Positions 23,141 through 34,444 of a DNA stretch of 60,000 nucleotides are shown piece by piece. Source of the DNA: Owenia fusiformis (Eukaryota > Annelida > Polychaeta > Sabellida > Oweniidae); assembly GCA_903813345.2 (NCBI GenBank), contig CAIIXF020000004.1:13292196-13352195 (forward strand), written 5' to 3'. The notes under the pieces were generated by a model that had not been told where the DNA came from, did not search any database, and saw nothing but the letters and a program-made list of their open reading frames with translations. Position 1 is the stretch's first letter. Each line of letters opens with the position of its first letter. The position numbers and the translations under genes were made by a program.

Positions 23141-24479
23141 GGTATACGTGTTGGAAAGTTGGAGTTAAAAGGCTCAGGGTGACATTGTCATGTTAACCGC
23201 ATCGAGAGTTGAAAGTCAATACCATTATTGCGTAAAACCTCATTTCCTTACTATCCCTACACACGTCTCAAACTTACATAAAAACACTCCCTTCGGGAGA
23301 GATGCTGACCCGGATGCTGAAAAGGTAAAATGACGAATGTGAACGTATAGTATTCTTTGTTTTTTAGATTTGGTTATTACTTTTCATGCGATACCAAGCG
23401 ATTTATCAATTTATCTTTCAACGATCTGGCATCTGTAAGAGCATTATTTCATAACTGAAAGCCCAGATTTTAATTATCTAACGAGTTGTCAACTTTCATG
23501 TTCAATGCGAAATATCCCATAGTCACCTGTGGAATATGGAATATTATATAGAGGATATCCTATGATTTATGAGTGATATGATTTTTATCCACGAATGAAT
23601 ATGATATCTGCACGAGCGAGCGTAGCGAGAGAGTGCAGATATCAATATCCATGAGTGGATTAAAATCATATCACGAGTAAATCATAGGATGTTCTTTTTA
23701 GTCCATAGTTAAAGTCATCATCAGAATCGTCGGAAATAAATATAATTCGAATTTTCCAAACGATCCGGCGATGTTGACACTTAGCCTTGTTTTGAGTCTG
23801 AAGTAGCAAAAATCCATAAACCATCGCATACGGCGCCGTATGTCATGTCTAAAAAAACGTATGCTATGGTTAAGTGAAAATTTGTCAAAAATATCATATT
23901 TTACCACTGATTGCAAAAATACCGGTTTTATGTTTACATGTTATCCTATGAATATCATGCTAACTATGGAATAAAATATAATATATAGATGGCATATTCA
24001 TCCGTACGCCAATGTATCGCAAATACTTATATAAATACTATAAATATAAGTTATAGGTTTGACTACTGACTCCCCATTGGATAACATGTTATTAAAGCCT
24101 CTTTATGTTTGAACAATTAATAATCGATAATCTGCAGAAACTACTCTAGGGCTGGAAATATAAATTGAAATCATTCCATATGACAGAATATCCATCCAAC
24201 CGAGATCATTGAAAAGTAAATACTTAGACAATTGAATTTGCTATCTTCTTTCACAGAAAAAAATCATTTTTCAGATTTCACAAAGTTATAGGTCACGAAA
24301 CAGTCAAAATATTTTTTCTTTTCAAGAAACTTATCCCATTGAAATAACACAGGAGGCGAGTGACTTTGAAGCTCTGTAACTTCATGTTCCCTGTCATTAT
24401 CACGGGCCATATCAGGAATGTATTTGGACAAATAAAAACATACTTTCGTGATTACATAAAATGATTTTATATTTTCGTA
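23141..24479. repeat. segmental duplication copy B, unique 5' part
   Basis: Colinear with copy A (15240-16150), apart from an insertion of about 425 bases at 23551-23976. It includes the same CATCGAGAGTTGAAAG, GCGATACCAAGCG and AGAAACTACTCTAGGGC blocks. Non-coding as far as can be seen. Confidence 0.8.
23551..23976. mobile_element. fold-back insertion specific to copy B
   Basis: Copy A reads ATATTATATAATATAATATA uninterrupted. Here about 425 extra bases begin GAGGATATCCTATGATTTAT. The first 140 bases form a long hairpin (arms about 23554-23617 and 23638-23692) around a GAGCGAGCGTAGCGAGAG loop. Family unknown. Confidence 0.6.
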
Positions 24480-24896
24480 CTCAAATTCATCAATAATGGA
24501 TACGTAATGCATTTACAATTCCTTTTACAATTTTACTATACAAAAATTACCATCGTATTCGTAGGAGATTTTTACTGAAAGAATTGTACACACTGCGTTT
24601 GCGCATGCGTTATACCTGGGTACAGTTGTCAGTACGAAAAGCAACTTTATGGCGTTTTTTCACATATTTTACAATACTTTCTAGAGTAATTACAGAGTTC
24701 TAACTCGACTATGAACGTCCCGAGCAGACATACAATAAGACTTTATAGTGGGGTATAAAGTGCATAGAAGTGACATTTGATGGATTTATAACATTTTGAA
24801 ACCTCTGAACATACTCAATATCAATAAGAGCCATACCATTACAAGATGGCGGATACGCGCCTCTTACATTATAGATATTCAATTATAACAACCTAA

Positions 24897-25037
24897 TGCC
24901 TGGGTCACATTTGCTCCGATCCATCGGGCGGCGCCCGGCCGATTGAGTGTTTTGTTCAATATTTGTATTCAATTTTGAACAAAATACTCAATCGGCCGAG
25001 CGCCGTAGTGAAAATCGTAGCAAATGTGACCAAGGCA
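24897..25037. mobile_element. family A MITE, present only in unit B
   Basis: Termini TGCCTGGGTCACATTTGCTC and inverse, with GC-rich core palindromes, 141 bp. Units C and D, and copy A, read across this point (AACCTTACCATC), giving the empty site. Flanks are TAA and TTA around a TTA target. Confidence 0.85.
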
Positions 25038-25269
25038 TTACCATCGCTTTGTTATTGAATTACAATTTCCTCAAGTACATCTAGACACTCTATTAAGTTT
25101 GCCTTTACACATCCATCATAAGGTACATGTAAATATACACATAGCGCATATAAAATCATTTTAGGCATGTATATTTTGATACGCATTATCCGTTGAAGTT
25201 TAAACCTAGGCATCTTTTGCACAAAATTACTCAAGCACTTTACGCCATATGGTAGTAATAGCACCATTA

Positions 25270-25409
25270 TGGCTGGGTCAAATTTGCTCCGATCCATCGG
25301 CCGGCACCCGGCCGATTGAGTGTTTTGTTCAAATTTGTATTCAATTTTGACAAAATACTCAAAGCGGCGGGGCGCCGTAGTGAAAATCGTAGCAAATGTG
25401 ACCAAGGCA
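25270..25409. mobile_element. family A MITE in unit B
   Basis: Ends TGGCTGGGTCAAATTTGCTC and GCAAATGTGACCAAGGCA, flanked by TTA and TTT. Shared with units C and D at the same relative place, so it predates the tandem duplication. Confidence 0.8.
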
Positions 25410-25606
25410 TTTCCTAGGTCTAAATTTCCCTGGTCTAAATGATCAAGCGAATTACAACAGCTCATATCACACATAAAATCATTATTTACATCTATATGGT
25501 GTTGAAAACAAGGCGAACACTCGACGTTGAGAGCAACTGATCCATACTCGAATTCAAGTCCGAGGGCGCCACCGTGTGGTGGTGACAATTTGTATTATTG
25601 TTATGC

Positions 25607-26578
25607 CTCAAATTCATCAATAATGGATACGTAATGCATTTACAATTCCTTTTACAATTTTAGTATACAAAAATTACCATCGTAGGAGATTTTGACTGAA
25701 AGAATTGTACACACTGCGTTTGCGCATGCGTTATACCTGGGTACAGTTGTCAGTACCAAAAGCAACTTTACGGCGTTTTTTCACATATTTTACAATAATT
25801 TCTAGAGTAATTACAGAGTCTAACTCGACTATGAATGTCCCGAGCAGACATACAATAAGACTTTATAGTGGGGTATAAAGTGCATAGAAGTGACATTTGA
25901 TGGATTTATAACATTTTGAAACCTCTGAACATACTCAATATCAATAAGAGCCATACCATTACAAGATGGCGGATACGCGCCTCTTACATTATAGATATTC
26001 AATTATAACAACCTTACCATCGCTTTGTTATTGAATTACAATTTCCTCAAGTATATCTAGACACTCTATTAAGTTTGCCTTTACACATCCACCATAAGGT
26101 AAATATACACATAGCGCATATACAATCATTTTAGGCATGTATATTTTGATACGCATTATCCGTTGAAGTTTAAACCTAGGCATCTTTTGCACAAAATTAC
26201 CCAAGCACTTTACGCCATATGGTAGTAATAGCACCATTATGGCTGGGTCATATTTGCTCCGATCCATCGGCCGGCACCCGGCCGATTGAGTGTTTTGTTC
26301 AAATTTGTATTCAATTTTGAACAAAATACTCAAAGCGGCGGGGCGCCGTAGTGAAAATCGTAGCAAATGTGACCAAGGCATTTCCTAGGTCTAAATTTCC
26401 CTGGTCTAAATGATCAAGCGAATTACAACAGCTTATATCACACATAAAATCATTATTTACATCTATATGGTGTTGAAAACAAGGCGAACACTCGACGTTG
26501 ACAGCAACTGATCAATACTCGGATTCAAGTCCGAGGGCGCCACCGTGTGGTGGTGACAATTTGTATTATTGTTATGCC
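25607..26578. repeat. tandem unit C (972 bp)
   Basis: Near-identical to unit D and to unit B minus its extra MITE. Contains a NRF1-like TTTGCGCATGCGTTAT near 25720 and AAGATGGCGG at about 25963. Confidence 0.9.
26240..26380. mobile_element. family A MITE in unit C
   Basis: Same insertion as at 25270-25409 and 27212-27352. The minus-strand ORF 26028-26381 takes its ATG and first 45 or so codons from this MITE, an argument against it being a real gene. Confidence 0.8.
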
Positions 26579-27544
26579 TCAAATTCATCAATAATGGATA
26601 CGTAATGCATTTACAATTCCTTTTACAATTTTAGTATACAAAAATTACCATCGTAGGAGATTTTGACTGAAAGAATTGTACACACTGCGTTTGCGCATGC
26701 GTTATACCTGAGTACAGTTGTCATTACCAAAAGCAACTTTATTGCTTTTTTTACACATATTTTACAATACTTTCTAGAGTAATTACAGAGTCTAACTCGA
26801 CTATGAATGTCCCGAGCAGACATACAATAAGACTTTATAGTGGGGTATAAAGTGCATAGAAGTGACATTTGATGGATTTATAACATTTTGAAACCTCTGA
26901 ACATACTCAATATCAATAAGAGCCATACCATTACAAGATGGCGGATACGCGCCTCTTACATTATAGATATTCAATTATAACAACCTTACCATCGCTTTGT
27001 TATTGAATTACAATTTCCTCAAGTATATCTAGACACTCTATTAAGTTTGCCTTTACACATCCACCATAAGGTAAATATACACATAGCGCATATACAATCA
27101 TTTTAGGCATGTATATTTTGATACGCATTATCCGTTGAAGTTTAAACCTAGGCATCTTTTGCACAAAATTACTCAAGCACTTTACGCCATATGGTAGTAA
27201 TACAACCATTATGGCTGGGTCACATTTGCTCCGATCTATCGGCCGGCACCCGGCCGATTGAGTGTTTTGTTCAAATTTGTATTCAATTTTGAACAAAATA
27301 CTCAAAGCGGCGGGGCGCCGTAGTGAAAATCGTAGCAAATGTGACCAAGGCATTTCCTAGGTCTAAATTTCCCTGGTCTAAATGATCAAGCGAATTACAA
27401 CAGCTCATATCACACATAAAATCATTATTTACATCTATATGGTGTTGAAAACAAGGCGAACACTCGACGTTGAGAGCAACTGATCGGATTCAAGTCCGAG
27501 GGCGCCACCGTGTGGTGGTGACAATTTGCATTATTGTTATGCCT
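26579..27544. repeat. tandem unit D (about 966 bp), abutting the GPCR gene
   Basis: Third tandem unit. It ends with GTTATGCCT, where units B and C continue into the next unit but D continues into the GPCR coding sequence; the GPCR stop codon and final codon therefore lie in the repeat edge. Confidence 0.85.
27212..27352. mobile_element. family A MITE in unit D
   Basis: Same position within the unit as the copies at 25270 and 26240, with the same TTA/TTT flanks. Confidence 0.8.
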
Positions 27545-28490
27545 TGAAAATTGAGACGAGTTCCCGTCTAAACCTTTTGCTTGCAACACAGTATATGAAA
27601 AAGTTTGTGACGTTATTCATATAGTGTAAAAAGTTAAAAATGACCCCCATTAACATGTAATCTGAGAATACACGGGGGGGGGGGTACACCATGGGTCTAC
27701 GTATTTGGTAAATTACAGAGGGGAGGATAAGTAAAAGAAATAAATTACACAAAATCAAAATAGATATCGTGCTTGCGAGTTTCGAAGCACCGTTTGTAAC
27801 AGTCGTCGTATTACATCGACGAAGAACTAGTTTACCAATGATCAAAGAACTTGATATAAACATAACGAAACTCGGAATCACGGATGCAAACATTGCATTC
27901 ACCCACGACCAAAGACGTCTATAAGAAACATAGTCAGCTTTGGTCTCACATTTTAAAGTACCATCCTTTTCTACTAGATCAAATGTCCAGAAGAAATGCA
28001 AGTTCAATCCGACCAGGGCTACAACTACAGTGGATAACGCAATCAGGAATGTCAGCCTTTTACAAACAAGCTTCACCCTCAGCGGAAAAAATACGGCGAT
28101 GAATCTCTCAATGGAAACCATCATCACGATCCACGACGACAAATACCTCAGTGTGTACTGAATAAAAATGTGAAATTTACATGATGTCCCGCTAAGGATT
28201 CTGAAGTCAACATCTAGTAAGACATCGATCCATTTTCTTAGCAGTCCAGTCCACAACATTGATATGTCAACTATAGCCAGAGCCAGTAAAAACAAATTCA
28301 TTGTTATTTTTCTCATTCTTTTCCTGGATAGCACAATCACCGAACAAACGTTTCCGAATGTCCCTATCGCCATAAGAATCGGCGCTCCATATCGCCATAT
28401 GTTCTCCCCAACAATGATCAGTTCCTTCGATTTGAACGTGACATTATCGAATGCCTGTTGTGTGACATTATCTTCGTCAATGTACACCAT
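27537..28490 (-). CDS. class A (rhodopsin-like) peptide-type GPCR
   Basis: An intronless 317-codon frame. The upstream in-frame stop is at 28509-28511 and the first ATG at 28488-28490, so the start is well bounded. Numbering from that Met: two N-terminal glycosylation sites (N8VT, N16VT) and no signal peptide; helix 1 with the GN motif (Asn47); helix 2 LALAIVD with Asp75; Cys104 at the top of helix 3 and Cys181 in the second extracellular loop for the usual disulphide; ERF (128-130) in place of DRY; Pro206 in helix 5; Pro257 in helix 6; NVTNFFIY in place of NPxxY in helix 7; a short basic tail (SKRFRREL). These variants are common in invertebrate FMRFamide-receptor-like families, which act at the plasma membrane through G proteins. 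Ligand unknown. The 3' end abuts a tandem repeat, and C-terminal truncation by that rearrangement cannot be excluded. Confidence 0.88.
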   Translation of the reverse strand: MVYIDEDNVTQQAFDNVTFKSKELIIVGENIWRYGAPILMAIGTFGNVCSVIVLSRKRMRKITMNLFLLALAIVDISMLWTGLLRKWIDVLLDVDFRILSGTSCKFHIFIQYTLRYLSSWIVMMVSIERFIAVFFPLRVKLVCKRLTFLIALSTVVVALVGLNLHFFWTFDLVEKDGTLKCETKADYVSYRRLWSWVNAMFASVIPSFVMFISSSLIIGKLVLRRCNTTTVTNGASKLASTISILILCNLFLLLILPSVIYQIRRPMVYPPPRVFSDYMLMGVIFNFLHYMNNVTNFFIYCVASKRFRRELVSIFKA

Positions 28491-28502
28491 GATTTTGATC
28501 AA

Positions 28503-29060
28503 TGCGCTTTAATTATTTTCTCTGTGATTGTAAGTGACGTTCAGTTTTGTTGTGTTGATTTCGATAATGTTTTTCCTTATAATCGTTGGTTCATTAAGTT
28601 ATTTGTTACTTCTTTTTGTTTATAATTAAGCGTTCTACTTATTATCGAAGTTTTTCAGATTTATAACCAATTGTTATAATATTTTTTACGAATGTCCTTT
28701 ATTTAAGTTTATCTTCTAACCAGCTATCATAGACTGTCGTATGTCATTTCCCTTCAACGTCGTCATATGTAATCACACGTTTTTAGAGGCGCTGGTAAAG
28801 TTAATGGCAAAAGGTAGAATCAGGATAGGGAGTGACAACAGTGGAAGCAAGGTGTATCATTTTCCTACCGATGTATTTCATACAATCCCAAATGCAAGCG
28901 ACGTGTATCAATGTCATACCGATCTATTCCCTACAATCTCAAATACAATATTTCCCAAAAGATCCGGGATATATAAATAATTTGAATTGGTGAATTTATG
29001 AAGAATTTACACTTTCAAAGTGGGAAATGTTTTAAATCTCCCAATCAATCAATATGCAAA
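28503..29060. other. region upstream of the GPCR gene
   Basis: Would contain the GPCR promoter; no convincing TATA or initiator could be assigned. A plus-strand frame (28741-28980) contains two related ~50 base segments (CCTACCGATGTATTTCATAC and its cousin near 28915) and is not supported as a gene. Confidence 0.35.
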
Positions 29061-29140
29061 ATGTCACCACCTGACATTTGCTACAGACGCCGACCGTCGA
29101 AAACCAACTGCTGAACACCGTCCATGTCTGGTGGGGACAT
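29061..29140. mobile_element. family B MITE (ATGTCACCACC ends), 80 bp
   Basis: ATGTCACCACC at the left and GGTGGGGACAT at the right are inverted repeats. The inside contains CAGACGCCGACCGTCGA, shared with the copies at 30138 and 40969. Confidence 0.6.
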
Positions 29141-29345
29141 AAAATGCATGGTAACTATATATATAGCCAAAATAATGCATTTATATATAGGCTTATATTC
29201 TAGAATTAAAACAATCATGTTATCACTGCTTTGTCCAGCGCCACCGCTCTCAACCTCTCTTATAATTAGGAAAGAGGCCCTCCAAAAGCTGAATTTATAT
29301 ACTATTCTATCAGAGTAGCCATATCCTACTTTCAGCTAGATTATA

Positions 29346-29640
29346 CAGGGTGTCAAATAAGTCCCGTCCCCCTGCTACAGCTAAAACCTTAATAGATGGT
29401 ACCTAGTGTGATATACCATTGGTAAGATCCTTCAAAGTTATGTTTACTCACCAACTCTGAAGTATTTTGGATGAAATTCACCTTGATTTTCATGATGTCC
29501 TTTATAGTAAGTGTACCCTCCTAAACAGCTTTTATTGCGTCAAAATGAGAAGGATATGACCTCAGAAATATGTCAAAAAGTTAATCTTTGGGTCAACATC
29601 TAAGTCAAATTAAAATCGAAGCCAAAGGGGATATAGATAG
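29346..29640. mobile_element. one-ended mariner-like remnant
   Basis: TA followed by CAGGGTGTCAAATAAGTCCC resembles a Tc1/mariner terminus, but no inverse partner was found to the right. The right limit is arbitrary. Confidence 0.3.
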
Positions 29641-30137
29641 TACTCTGGTGCGGTTAGCCCTTTGCTGTCATTTTAACTTGATTTGATTTGACCATAGTTC
29701 ATAAACAACTCCCATATTACCTAATATTATAAACAATATCATTTATTTTGCACTTGCCCTAACATTCTAGCATGCATGTACATTATTTACATTACTTCAA
29801 CCCCAGGACTTCAACAGAATCTAATGGACTTGAAAATGGTTTACACATTTTACACACGTTTGGTAGATCAAACAAGCTATGATAAATCGGATAGATCGAT
29901 GATCCCGTTGGTTAGACATGTCTTCTAGGTGATAATTCATTTCTTTTAGCCTATCTTATGCAGGGCTATGTTATTTACATACATATATAACCATTACATA
30001 CATTGTGATTTATATACAACATAATAATCATACTTTTATATATTTTACATTATTTACAGCATTTTAATCTGGACTGCACAAATTAATTCTTAATCATATA
30101 ATCATTTTCAAAGAATAAACATGACGTTAACACGTAA

Positions 30138-30257
30138 ATGTCACCACCTGTCATTTGTTGCAGATGTCGATTGGCGACCGTCGAATAAATACTACCAAAC
30201 ACCGACCACAAAAAGTTGGAGACTACAAAAATATGTCAACACTTCTTGTGGTGACAT
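30138..30257. mobile_element. family B MITE, 120 bp
   Basis: ATGTCACCACC and TTGTGGTGACAT termini with an inner GATTGGCGACCGTCGAA block. Two further GGTGACAT words follow to 30295. Confidence 0.6.
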
Positions 30258-30409
30258 AAGTAGAATTGGTGACATAAAAATCATGTGGTGACATTATACT
30301 CTTTTACATATTTCAAATAACAAAGCAATATCATAAATGCTGATTGATACCTAAAAGATGAACTCAAAAATCTTAACAAAACATTCACCTTCCCTTACAT
30401 ATAATAACT

Positions 30410-31688
30410 AGATGTATAAGATTGCAAGCAATCTTACGGAGGCCCCGTAGGCTTTTTTGAACATTTAAAGGTCAGCCAAAGGTCAAATCTTAAATACAAG
30501 GTCATATATGAACTCCAGGCATCCTGTAGATGATTTTTAAAAAAGAGTTTGGTCAATTTGAAGCAATGTGAAATTTGACCTTGAAAAATTTCAACATTAG
30601 ACATTTTTCAGTTTTTGAGGTCCAATATCTCAAAACTGGTGCAGAATTTTAATAGCTAATCAATTGTTAATATGTGTAAAACTTTTCTGATTGAATAAAC
30701 CTAAATTTTAATCCAGAAAATTAATTTGAAAACTCAACTTTTTTTACCTTTCGAAGGTCACTGAAGGTCAACAAAAGGTCATAGGTCAAAACTAAGGTCA
30801 GATTTGAGTTCCTGAGATCTTATAGATGCTTTTTAAAAAACAGTTTGGTCAATTTAGAGCAAGTTGAGATTTATCCTTGAAAAATTTCGGAATTTGACCT
30901 TTTTTCAGTTTTTGAGTTCTAATATCTCAAAACTGGAGCAAAATTTTAATAAATAGTCAATAGCTAATATGTGTAGAACCTTTAGGGGAATATATATTCT
31001 GACTTTCAGTAAAAAAAATTGATTTGTAGTCTCCAATTTTGAGAAACTTAGAAAACACAGTTTGTGATTTCGTTCGATGACCTTGACCTTTGACCTTGCA
31101 AATTTTACTTTTTTACACCTCAGAAGGTCTTTTGTGAATAAATATACCTCAATTTGAATCCAGAAAATCGATTTAAAAATTCAACTTTTTTGACCTTTCG
31201 GAGGTCACTGAAGGTCAAGGAAAGGTCAAAGGTCAAAAGTAATGTCAGATTTGGAATCCTGAGAACTTGTAGATGAGTTTTAAAAAAAAATTTGGTCAAT
31301 TTGAAGCAAGTTGAAAAAAGACCTTTTTTGACCTTTTTTTGACCTTCAATATCTCAAAATCTAGGCAAAATTTCTCTAGACGGCAAAAGGCTAAGACTAA
31401 TAGAATACTAATATCTATCTGTATGCAAAAATTCAGCCAGAAATATTGAAGTGTAGTGTCAGGATTTGAGAAACTTGGAAAAAACTTAGATTTGACCTAG
31501 ATTTTGACCTTTGACCTTGACCTAGATAAAAATTCCTTTCCCGCCAAGTTCAGCCAAGGTCCCTAGTAGGAGCATATAGTAGATAGTTGAAAGGTAGTTG
31601 GAAGTAGGAGAAAAAGGTTTAGGAAGAATAAATAATAATAAGAATATCTATAAAATTAATAGGAGGCCCCCCGTTGGGGCCTCCTAAT
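30410..31688. repeat. GGTCA-rich dispersed repeat with terminal hairpin
   Basis: Opens with GATTGCAAGCAATC and GGAGGCCCCGTAGGC and closes with the hairpin GGAGGCCCCCCGTTGGGGCCTCC-type sequence at about 31661-31684. The inside is degenerate ~300 base units rich in AAGGTCAAAGGTCA, GACCTTTGACCTT and ATATCTCAAAACTGG. It looks like a single mobile or satellite-derived element; class unknown. Confidence 0.55.
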
Positions 31689-32790
31689 AATAGCTCAACA
31701 AAAGCAAATCTAGATATCCTATTACATGTAGTTAATAAGTACAACTACATAATTTTTGCATGGTAGGGTGAGCGGATCATAGATTTGAAAACTCTTCTTG
31801 TATTTTCTATAAGTGATCTCTCAATGAAAACAAATCTAGATATCTTTTTACATGTAGATATAAGTATAGCTACATCATTTTTGCATGGTGAGGTGAGCGG
31901 ATCATAGATTTGAAGATTCTTCTTGTATTTTCTATAAGTGATCTCTCAATGAAAAGAAATCTAGATATCTTTTTACATGTAGATATAAGTATAGCTACAT
32001 CATTTTTGCATGGTGAGGTGAGCGGATCATAGATTTGAAGATTCTTCTTGTATTTTCTGTAAGTGATCTCTCAACGAAAGCAAATCTAGATATCCTAATA
32101 CATGTATGTGTAGTTATAAGTATATTCTCTCAACGAAAACAAATCTAGATATCCTATTACATGTACATGTAGTTATAAGTATAGCTACATCATTTTTGCA
32201 TGGTGAGGTGAGCGGATCATAGATTTGAAGATTCTTCTTGTATTTTCTATAAGTGATCTCTCAATGAAAACAAATCTAGATATCTTTTTACATGTATATA
32301 TAAGTATAGCTACATCATTTTTGCATGGTGAGGTGAGCAGATCATAGATTTGAAGATTCTTCTTGTATTTTCTATAAGTGATCTCTCAATGAAAACAAAT
32401 CTAGATATCTTTTTACATGTATATATAAGTATAGCTACATCATTTTTGCATGGTGAGGTGAGCGGATCATAGATTTGAAGATTCTTCTTGTATTTTCTAT
32501 AAGTGATCTCTCAATGAAAACAAATCTAGATATCTTTTTACATGTATATATAAGTATAGCTACATCATTTTTGCATGGTGAGGTGAGCGGATCATAGATT
32601 TGAAGATTCTTCTTGTATTTTCTGTAAGTGATCTCTCAACGAAAACAAATCTAGATATCCTAATACATGTATGTGTAGTTATAAGTATAGCTACATCATT
32701 TTTGCATGGTGAGGTGAGCGGATCATAGATTTGAAAATTCTTCTTGTATTTTCTATAGGTGATCTCTCAACAAAAATAAATCTAGATCTA
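31689..32790. repeat. minisatellite, about 127 bp unit, nine copies
   Basis: Units carry AAATCTAGATATC, ACATGTAGATATAAGTATAG, GGTGAGCGGATCATAGATTT and TTCTTGTATTTTCTATAAGT. The inner units are nearly identical; one unit near 32090-32140 is cut short. No ORF. Confidence 0.85.
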
Positions 32791-34090
32791 CTGTGGTATC
32801 TCATATAGATCAATTCAAGACACCTGTTCTATCACATATTAACATATCATGTAGGTATTCAATCTACTTTAAATACATATGATTGGTCTACAGTAAAATC
32901 CCCAAACTATTTTCTCTGGTGATATCACTATATGAGCCTATTAAACATATCACCTAAGGAAACCAGTTTCTATCATCAATATTCTTTGTCAATTAATTCT
33001 GAATTTGACAATCTTTTTTATTACAAAGTAGTTATTATGGAGGATTGAGAAATTTTGAACAAGAATGCGCATGACATTTATGCAATGAATACATTTACAT
33101 AATACTGCCGATTTTACTAAAAAGGATTTTAAAATATTCTTGCTTATGAATCTTTATGTGTTTTCGGTGGATTTTTTTGCTGAAATGAAATATATAATAC
33201 AGAGCAGAAAATATAGAAAACATGAACTAACAGTAGCTGGATAAGTGATAACTACACATGTATAATGTATTTCAGCATTTTATACAAGCACCAGCATTAG
33301 TTATAGAGAATATGTATCCTGTAATAACAGATTACATTCAACTAGATAACGGAAACTCCACGGAGTAGCAAATCCCAACGAACAAAATATCAATTACCGA
33401 ATTCCAATCAATTATACTCATTACTTTGGTTGAAAATGAAAAAATTTGATTTTAGAATTGCGAATTCCTGCAAAGCAGCCATTTTGAATTTTCTGAGGTA
33501 CAAATCTGAAAAATAATACCATAATTGTGATCTACTCCAAAATTCCTTCAATTTGAGTATAATATAGCCATACTTTGAAGGGATCAAAAAATTACTGCGA
33601 AATCGTACATTAGACGGCCATTGAATTTTACGAGGCTTGAATCAGAAAAAAGATACAATATTTGCAATCTACTTTTAATTGCCTTTCATTTGAGTATAAT
33701 AAAGCTATACTTCAGAAAGATCAAAAAATTAGCGAAAATTTCTGTTTTCCTATACATGACCCCTGGGTGTCAGGATGAAAAACACGGAATATATGTGAAA
33801 TAGATAAATGTTGTGAATACACTACCAAAATTTCAAACAATAATATTAATTACTTTGGTTTAGAATGAAAAATTTATGATTTTTGTGAAAAAATCCCGTC
33901 ATTTTTAAAGCGGCGGCCATTTTGAAAAAATTTTTTTTGCTTAAAACTATTCACCAATATACATCTTTCCACTAAATATGAAGAAAATCTGTCAACTACT
34001 ATTTGAGTTATCTTACGGACAGACGGACTGACGGACAGACGGACAGACGGACGGACGGAGGGCTTCACTATATCCCTAACGAACGAAGTT
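32791..34090. repeat. dispersed-repeat debris ending in a GACG microsatellite
   Basis: Two related blocks (33400-33530 and 33810-33930) share GAAAATGAAAAATTTGATTTT-like and GCCATTTTGAA sequence. The tract 34010-34063 is (GACGGACA)n followed by GGAGGGCTTCACTATATCCC. No gene. Confidence 0.5.
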
Positions 34091-34374
34091 CTTTGGGATA
34101 ATTATCCATAGTATCTTGCAGTAAGGAATTCTGTCAAGTAATATTCATGAAACATTTTCACTTTAGAGCATTGAACATGCAGGGGAAGGAGGGAAAATCC
34201 CATATTTATCTTAGGGACCCCTCCCCCAACCCCCCAAATATAATGATAATTTATTGCTTTTTGCCAAATTATGACTTTTGATCCAGCACAAAAACATAAT
34301 CTCAGTGTACATTTTGAGATTTTTTAAATAAAGGCCATATTGAAACATTGACATGTCCTTTATCTACATAAATA

Positions 34375-34444
34375 AAGGGTGTCCCTAAACTCTCTTTACA
34401 ATTACAAAACAAAGTCTGTGTAAAGCGAAAAGGTGGACACCCTG
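34375..34444. mobile_element. 70 bp mariner-like MITE
   Basis: AGGGTGTCC at the left and GGACACCCTG at the right are inverted, flanked by TA on both sides (34373-34374, 34445-34446). Similar ends to the elements at 12760 and 43592. Confidence 0.6.

Larger units (their letters stand above)
24480..25606. repeat. tandem unit B (1127 bp)
   Basis: First of three head-to-tail units that begin CTCAAATTCATCAATAATGG. It is longer than units C and D because it carries the extra MITE at 24897-25037. The 178-codon minus-strand frame (25052-25588) reads through a MITE and is interrupted in C (GGA to TGA) and shortened in D, so it is not called as a gene. Confidence 0.85.

Noticed and set aside
25052-27353. 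Related minus-strand ORFs of 178, 117 and 117 codons in the three tandem units, which suggested a small gene family.
   Set aside because: Start codon and N-terminal part come from the family A MITE. The upstream extension of unit B has a stop in C and a deletion in D, and copy A has a stop in the remaining frame. Repetition alone explains the shared frames.
27884-28512. Plus-strand frames of 72-82 codons.
   Set aside because: Antisense to the GPCR coding sequence.
31661-31688. Hairpin followed by CTAAT, considered as a Helitron 3' end.
   Set aside because: The hairpin abuts CTAA instead of lying about ten bases upstream, and no TC-type 5' terminus or Rep/helicase sequence was found.
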